The translations under genes and the position numbers were made by a program. A stretch of DNA of 64,000 nt from an uncultured Bacilli bacterium (GTDB taxonomy: Bacteria; Bacillota_I; Bacilli_A; RF39; UBA660), in assembly GCA_934098705.1 (NCBI GenBank), contig CAKOPC010000002.1, forward strand, positions 248,001 to 312,000. The letters run 5' to 3'. Positions 59,645 through 64,000 of the stretch are shown here, piece by piece; positions within the stretch are counted from its first letter, which is position 1; every line of letters begins with the position of its first letter. A model generated the notes under the pieces. The model did no database searches. It was not told where the DNA came from and worked only from the letters and a program-made list of their open reading frames with translations.

Positions 59645-60754
59645 ATGGATGATTTAAAAGTATTAAATTTTTATAACGCTAATAATAAAAACCTAGTTAA
59701 ATCATTTAATAATAATATTGATTCTTCATTAAATGTAAAATTAGATTATAATAAAGTTGAAACAGATACAAATTGGATAGATAAAATGACAGAAACGATA
59801 CCATACCTTGACAACATATTAAGAAATCCTAATAGATTTATTGTAAATGAAGAAGACGTTGTAAAAATAGAGCTTGCAAGAAGAATTACTGTTGAAAGCA
59901 TAAAGCATTTATCACGTAATACTAATTTTATTCAAGATTATAATAAGAAAACAGGAGATGTAAGGCCTTCCAAGATTTTAAACATAAATAAAGAAGAAAG
60001 TTTTAATACTTATGAAAACAGATTTATATATAGTTTAATAAAAAATATGCAGTTTTATATTGCTAGAAAAAAATCTCTTGGAATAAAAGATCCATTTTGT
60101 AAAGATAATAAACTATTAACCTATAATGGTGTAACTAAAGTTGGCAAAGAACATGTTAATATATCATTAAATCTAAAATCTGAAAAACAAGAAACCTCAA
60201 AAGTTAAGTCATTAGAAGAACAAATAGCAGAACTTGAAATAAAAATAGCAGATTTAACAAGAGCAGATGTCTTTAAAAGCATTGATAAGTTACATATTGC
60301 CCTTGTAACATCTCCCATAAAAAAGACAAATATGATATTAAAAAATGTTAATTTTCAATATGCACTAAGCTTGTGGAATTATCTTCAAGAAAATATAGAA
60401 GATGATAGTGCAAACATAAAAGAAAAAAAAGATTATAACGATAATGGCGATTTAAAAAAATATATAGATGAAACTATGATGTTAAACTATTTAGTGATGA
60501 CATCTTTAAATAAAGAACAAAAAAAAGAAGAAATAAATAAAGAAGAAATAGCAGAAAAATTAATTGCAAATATGGTAGAAAAAGTACTTGATGTAAATGA
60601 AACTTTAAATGAAGAAATGTTAAAAAATATTGTAAGTAAACAATATGCTGTAATAAAATATAAAAATGTAGAAAATGATATAGAATTACAAAGAAGATTT
60701 AAAAAATATCTTAATGAATATATAAAAAAAGTAAGTGAGGCAAAGTTAATATGA
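59645..60754 (+). CDS. DUF2357-like partner of the AAA+ ATPase
   Basis: This 369-residue protein contains SFNTYENRFIYSLIKNMQFY, the characteristic helix of DUF2357 proteins, which accompany McrB-like ATPases and are often fused to McrC-type nuclease domains. Here the PD-(D/E)xK nuclease half is not evident; instead a coiled coil (about 190-215) and a helical C-terminus (about 290-369) fill the rest. It has no TM or signal and lies 21 bases after the ATPase. Its stop codon overlaps the SipW start by four bases, tying the ATPase pair to the signal peptidase. Confidence 0.7.
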   Translation: MDDLKVLNFYNANNKNLVKSFNNNIDSSLNVKLDYNKVETDTNWIDKMTETIPYLDNILRNPNRFIVNEEDVVKIELARRITVESIKHLSRNTNFIQDYNKKTGDVRPSKILNINKEESFNTYENRFIYSLIKNMQFYIARKKSLGIKDPFCKDNKLLTYNGVTKVGKEHVNISLNLKSEKQETSKVKSLEEQIAELEIKIADLTRADVFKSIDKLHIALVTSPIKKTNMILKNVNFQYALSLWNYLQENIEDDSANIKEKKDYNDNGDLKKYIDETMMLNYLVMTSLNKEQKKEEINKEEIAEKLIANMVEKVLDVNETLNEEMLKNIVSKQYAVIKYKNVENDIELQRRFKKYLNEYIKKVSEAKLI

Positions 60755-61389
60755 TAGAGAAGTTAAAAAAAACATATAATGATATAATGGAAAAAGATAT
60801 AGTAAAATTTACACTAGGTTTTATAAAGGTTGTTATAGCTATATTTATTATATTAATAATGTCCGTTATAATAATACAAAAAGTATCAAATAACAATTTA
60901 TCTTTAGGTGGTTATAGATTATTTACTATAGTTACAGGTAGTATGGAACCAAAATATAAAGTTGGAGATATGGTACTTGCAAAAGAAGTAAAAGCTAAAG
61001 ATATAGAAGTATTAGATGATGTTGTATATAATGGTAAAGAAGATGATTTTAATGGTAAAATTGTAGCTCATCAAGTTATAAAAAAAGAAGTTAAAAATGG
61101 AAAATACAGTTTTATAACAAAAGGAATTGCTAATCAAAGCGAAGATCCTAAAATAAGTGAAGAACAAATAATAGGTAAAATAATATACAAAACAGTTATA
61201 CTAAGTTTTATAACAAAAATTGTTAATAACTTATATGGATTCTACTTTCTTTTATTTGTACCGATAGTTGTATTAACATTTATAGAAATTATTAAAGCAA
61301 TAGAGGAAAAAAAGGAAGAAAAAGAGGAGAAAAGAAAATTAAAAGAAAAAGAAGAATCTAAAAAACAAGATGATGAGGAAGAATTATAA
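60751..61389 (+). CDS. sipW: SipW-type signal peptidase I
   Basis: This 212-residue membrane peptidase has TM segments at about 22-42 and 160-180. The catalytic serine is S64 in TGSMEPKYKVGDMV. The general base is a histidine (H107 in GKIVAHQV) rather than lysine, the mark of the archaeal/ER-like SipW subclass. GIANQSEDPKI follows as expected. In Bacillus SipW processes the amyloid-fibre proteins TasA and TapA. A charged C-terminal tail is cytoplasmic. It is directly followed by a TasA-like substrate with a one-base overlap. Confidence 0.92.
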   Translation: MIEKLKKTYNDIMEKDIVKFTLGFIKVVIAIFIILIMSVIIIQKVSNNNLSLGGYRLFTIVTGSMEPKYKVGDMVLAKEVKAKDIEVLDDVVYNGKEDDFNGKIVAHQVIKKEVKNGKYSFITKGIANQSEDPKISEEQIIGKIIYKTVILSFITKIVNNLYGFYFLLFVPIVVLTFIEIIKAIEEKKEEKEEKRKLKEKEESKKQDDEEEL

Positions 61390-61994
61390 TGAAAGATATT
61401 TTTGATGTAATAAAAAAAGTATTTAAAAAAGTTAAACTATCAACTATACTTCTTTTATTTTTTCTTTTATCTACTAATGTTTTTGCATGGTTTATTTATA
61501 CAACTAAAGTGGATTCAAATATTACAGCTCATGTAAAGGCTTGGGATGTTTCATTTACTGTTGGAAGTACTGAACTTTCCCAAGAGATAAATTTTGATAT
61601 AGCAGAAGTTTATCCTGGTATGACATCATATCTTCAAAAAATAACAGCAACAAATAATAGTGAAACAAAAGCTAAATTTACATATGAAATAATAAGTGCT
61701 TCTATTTTAGGAGAAACATATAAAACAGGGCCAAATCTTACAAGCGAAGAACTATCACAAAAATTAGCAAATGATTACCCATTTAAAGTTATATTTAATA
61801 CAGATAATCATTTAATGGCATCACATGGTGGTAAGGGAGAATTTTCCTTGTCAGTTACATGGCCTTATGAAAGCGGAGATGACGCTAAAGATACATATTG
61901 GGGTAATAAAGCTTATTTATTTAAGAAAAGTAATCCAAGTGTTCCAAGCATAAGTTTAGTTGTTAAAATAAATGCTATACAAGTTGAAGAATAA
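61389..61994 (+). CDS. TasA-like SipW-dependent surface protein
   Basis: This 201-residue protein has a basic N-terminus, a hydrophobic signal (about 17-34) ending NVFAWFIYTTKVDSNI, the AWF-type motif seen in SipW substrates. The beta-sandwich mature part follows the TasA/camelysin pattern (AHVKAWDVSFTV, VYPGMTSYLQKITATNNSET, PFKVIF). There is no sortase signal. It overlaps sipW by one base, so enzyme and substrate are coupled. Likely a secreted fibre or matrix subunit. 61995-62191 downstream is AT-rich with no gene. Confidence 0.78.
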   Translation: MKDIFDVIKKVFKKVKLSTILLLFFLLSTNVFAWFIYTTKVDSNITAHVKAWDVSFTVGSTELSQEINFDIAEVYPGMTSYLQKITATNNSETKAKFTYEIISASILGETYKTGPNLTSEELSQKLANDYPFKVIFNTDNHLMASHGGKGEFSLSVTWPYESGDDAKDTYWGNKAYLFKKSNPSVPSISLVVKINAIQVEE

Positions 61995-62191
61995 TTAATA
62001 AAAAAATAATGTTGAAATAATGTTGTTTAAGCATTATTTTTTTATTTATAAACTTTTGTAATTTATCAACAGAATATTAAAAACCTTTAAATCTATAAAA
62101 ATAATTGTTAAAAATATTTTTATAAAAATAACTTTAAAAAAGGTTATTAAAAAGCTATACAAAAAAACAAACAAATGTACGTAAAAAAGTA

Positions 62192-62220
62192 TTGACATAC
62201 AATTTTGTGTATGCTACTAT
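62192..62220 (+). promoter_or_regulatory. Strong promoter facing the 3' end of the minus-strand TasA-like gene
   Basis: Perfect TTGACA (62192-62197), a 17-base spacer holding a CATAC/GTATG dyad, and TACTAT (62215-62220). CAAACAAATGTACG just upstream (about 62169-62182) resembles a LexA-type box. No ORF follows on the plus strand; the transcript would run into the terminator of the opposite gene. Confidence 0.6.
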
Positions 62221-62225
62221 ATATG

Positions 62226-62275
62226 CGTAAGGCGATATTATTGTTAAAAAAAGAGAATAATCTCTTATTCGCCTT
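62226..62275. terminator. Two-way terminator below the convergent TasA-like gene
   Basis: On the minus strand AAGAGA/TCTCTT with a seven-T tail terminates the TasA-like gene. On the plus strand AAGGCGA and TCGCCTT form an outer stem followed by TATTTT, which would end a short RNA started at about 62226. Confidence 0.6.
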
Positions 62276-62858
62276 TATTTTGAATAAATGATAAAGATAC
62301 ATTTAGTAATGCTTTGCTATTTTCATCTGTAGCAGCTAAAGTATCGGCATCATTATCCATATTACTAGAGTCCCCATCATTCCACATTACATATACTCTA
62401 ATTGTTAAAACATCAGTTGTATTATGATTTACAAGACCTGTTATATTTTCATTATAACTTTCAAAGTTAACAACTTCACCACCATTTATAGAGTATCCTG
62501 TTGTAACAAGGTCAGTAACACTACTTTCAAGAGAAGCATTAGCAGTTATTGTATAATTAAATGAAACATCAGTATCTTTTGCATCAATTATTATATCAAA
62601 ATAACCAGTTGATGTAGGAGCAATAACATCACTTTTTATATATTCATTACCACTAAAAACTGGTGTTATAACTTCTTGTGCTAAAGAACCACTTGTTATA
62701 TCTTCATCATTAACAAGTATTTTCCATCTAGCAACTGTCATATTAGCTTCACCACTTACATTGTTAATATATTTAGCATAAGTATCTTGTATAAAAGTTA
62801 AACACATTAAAAGAGAAATAAAAGCAATTAATAATCTAAATTTTTTGATTTTAATCAT
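62265..62858 (-). CDS. TasA/camelysin-like secreted protein, opposite strand
   Basis: This 197-residue protein has a signal peptide (about 7-27) ending DTYAKYINNVSGEANMTVA. The AKY site and following ANMTVARWKI strand are typical of TasA/camelysin family SipW substrates. A beta-sandwich mature region follows, with repeated acidic Asp/Asn loops (DDSSNMDNDAD-like) that may bind calcium. GGAGGG precedes the ATG. It is the only gene of the cluster on the minus strand and so is separately regulated, with TTGTCT, 18 bases and TACAAT upstream. Confidence 0.8.
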   Translation of the reverse strand: MIKIKKFRLLIAFISLLMCLTFIQDTYAKYINNVSGEANMTVARWKILVNDEDITSGSLAQEVITPVFSGNEYIKSDVIAPTSTGYFDIIIDAKDTDVSFNYTITANASLESSVTDLVTTGYSINGGEVVNFESYNENITGLVNHNTTDVLTIRVYVMWNDGDSSNMDNDADTLAATDENSKALLNVSLSFIQNKGE

Positions 62859-62993
62859 AATTTATCCCTCCTTATATATCTTTACATTATTATTGTATAA
62901 CAAATGTAAATAAAAAGACAATTATTGTGTAAAAATAAGACATTAATTTTACAAAAAATATGTAAAATTTAAAAGCATTATAAATGTTGTTTT

Positions 62994-63021
62994 TTGTCAT
63001 GTTTTATGATATTATTATATT
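62994..63021 (+). promoter_or_regulatory. Promoter of the 63051 gene
   Basis: TTGTCA (62994-62999), a 16-base spacer and TATATT (63016-63021). The 62859-63050 interval thus holds divergent promoters. Confidence 0.5.
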
Positions 63022-63050
63022 GATAATGTAATGATAGGAGAGTATTACGT

Positions 63051-63749
63051 ATGGCAAAAGAAGTACTGGTAACAGCTAAAAAGTTAAAAAACAGGAAAAA
63101 GTTTTATAAACAAGCCAAATGGATTTTACTATTTATACTTATCTTTTTAATTATTGTCTACATTATCCTTGAAGTAACATATAATGGCGGTCATTTTACA
63201 ATAAGTTTAGACAAAAATACTACTTTAAAACAAAATTTAGTACTTTATGAAGATATTAAATATAAGGAACCCCAAGTAAAGTTAAGCGCAGGAAAAATTG
63301 ATTTTTTGGATAATATATCTATTGACTGGATACCAAAAGACATTGATAGTGAAAAAGACGGCTCTCATAATGGAGATAATTATATAGCGTATACTTATTA
63401 TATTGAAAATATAGGGGAAGATGTAGTAAATTACTGGACTGAACTTTATATAGATGATGTAATAAAAAATGTTGATGAAGCATTAAGAGTTATGGTTTTT
63501 GAAAATGGTGAAAAAACTGTTTATGCCAAAATAAACAGTATAACAAATCTTCCTGAAAATGGCACAACACCTTTTTATAGTAAAGACAAAGTTTTTGTAA
63601 GAGAACGTGATTTAATAAAACCAAATGAAATAGATAAATATACTATTGTTATATGGCTTGAAGGGGACGACCCAGACTGTCTTGATGATATTTTAGGTGG
63701 AGAAATCAAGATGCATGTAAAAATAAGAGATGAACATTTTGTTGATTAA
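63051..63749 (+). CDS. Membrane-anchored TasA-like protein
   Basis: This 232-residue protein has a basic head (1-22), one TM (about 24-42) and an exported beta-rich domain with TasA-like features: QVKLSAGKIDFLDNISIDWIP, YTYYIENIGEDVVNYW and a C-terminal EIKMHVKIRDE. Unlike its neighbours there is no small-residue AxA or AWF site after the TM, so it may remain anchored and serve as a TapA-like base or assembly partner. AGGAG precedes the ATG. Confidence 0.65.
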   Translation: MAKEVLVTAKKLKNRKKFYKQAKWILLFILIFLIIVYIILEVTYNGGHFTISLDKNTTLKQNLVLYEDIKYKEPQVKLSAGKIDFLDNISIDWIPKDIDSEKDGSHNGDNYIAYTYYIENIGEDVVNYWTELYIDDVIKNVDEALRVMVFENGEKTVYAKINSITNLPENGTTPFYSKDKVFVRERDLIKPNEIDKYTIVIWLEGDDPDCLDDILGGEIKMHVKIRDEHFVD

Positions 63750-63758
63750 GAGGTATTT

Positions 63759-64000
63759 ATGAAGAAAACAAAAGAAGAGAAAAAGGAAGTAAACAGATTA
63801 TTTTTATTGTTATTATTAACATTTGGAACACTTATACTTTTTTCAGTATCGTCATATGCTTGGTTTTCAGCAAATAGGATGGTTACTATTGATTCACTTG
63901 ATATAAAAGTAGCAACAGTTGGGGGAATTGATATATCAGCAGATGCCTTAAACTGGAAAGTTGCTCTTACAACAAGTGAACTTATTGATGTTAAAGATAC
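63759..64000 (+). CDS. TasA-like surface protein, 3' end outside window
   Basis: Eighty codons are visible from ATG 63759 (AAGAGG upstream) to the window edge without a stop. The signal segment (LFLLLLLTFGTLILFSVSS) ends in YAWFSANRMVTIDSLDIKVA, a very typical SipW/TasA-type cleavage and first strand (AWFSANRMV), followed by GGIDISADALNW. It is nine bases after the anchored protein, so the two form an operon that continues beyond the window. Confidence 0.75.
   Translation, partial: MKKTKEEKKEVNRLFLLLLLTFGTLILFSVSSYAWFSANRMVTIDSLDIKVATVGGIDISADALNWKVALTTSELIDVKD

Noticed and set aside
58103..60754. McrBC-type restriction system
   Set aside because: The ATPase has an N-terminal membrane anchor, no nuclease motif is evident in the partner, and the genes are overlapped with sipW and TasA-like genes, so a defence role is not the best reading.

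Overview
This window is very AT-rich DNA from a low-GC Gram-positive (Bacillota), most likely a gut-associated member or relative of the Bacilli/Erysipelotrichia/RF39 group. The evidence is gene order and gene content: cysS-rlmB-sigH, ywiB-argS-rpoE, prfA-prmC, ywzB-spoIIQ-mbl, infC-rpmI-rplT and ftsE-ftsX-peptidase all match Bacillus-like order with genes missing. The prfB gene carries an intact UGA programmed frameshift, so UGA is a stop and the code is standard. The lineage assignment is inference. spoIIR, a spoIIQ-like gene and a SigH-like sigma factor show present or ancestral sporulation.

Layout. 1-3060: a partial charged protein, a NERD-HRDC protein and an HD hydrolase. 3158-5987: prfB and two YitT membrane proteins. 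6064-8811: the FtsEX division module with its M23 hydrolase. 8915-18108: lysS, a DcuC/YfcC-like carrier, clpC, cysS, rlmB, a sigma factor and a tail-anchored protein. 18151-18429: an orphan IS3-type orfA. 18646-24642: rpsF-ssb-rpsR, ywiB-argS-rpoE-prfA-prmC and spoIIR. 24692-28937: DUF4186 and two large membrane-anchored proteins, one with three cysteine-bracketed repeats. 29079-35333: a HAD-fold protein, murA, rpmE, rpiB, ywzB, spoIIQ, mbl and a TagO-like transferase. 35474-37691: an agr-like peptide-signalling locus without a histidine kinase. 37808-42759: csp, hpf, two membrane proteins, a secreted nuclease, an Sfp-type PPTase and DUF1003. 42888-49040: an insertion hotspot at the 5' end of uvrB. 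49108-56061: DUF1287, DUF6512, glyA, an unknown gene, infC-rpmI-rplT and rpsB-tsf. 56173-64000 (runs off the window): a surface-fibre-like cluster with a membrane AAA+ ATPase, a DUF2357 protein, a SipW-type signal peptidase and TasA-like proteins.

Three regions stand out. (1) uvrB has been hit at least twice. A 61-bp promoter block is duplicated around a RhuM-family gene. A 5' uvrB fragment is then followed by a small cassette (His/Asn/Asp-rich 75-aa peptide, radical SAM-SPASM enzyme, ART-like protein) bounded by att-like repeats, after which a complete uvrB is restored. (2) The agr-like locus pairs an AgrB protease with a 29-aa Cys-aromatic peptide, a six-TM receptor-like protein lacking a kinase, and a LytTR regulator whose receiver lacks the phospho-acceptor Asp. 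(3) The terminal cluster links a McrB-like, membrane-anchored AAA+ ATPase and a DUF2357 protein to a SipW peptidase and several TasA-like substrates.

Regulation visible in the sequence: many near-consensus sigma-A promoters with 16-18 bp spacers, many intrinsic terminators (several overlapping stop codons), an L20-type leader before infC, which appears to start with AUA, and a terminator-like hairpin that buries the spoIIQ Shine-Dalgarno sequence. I saw no tRNA, rRNA or CRISPR array.
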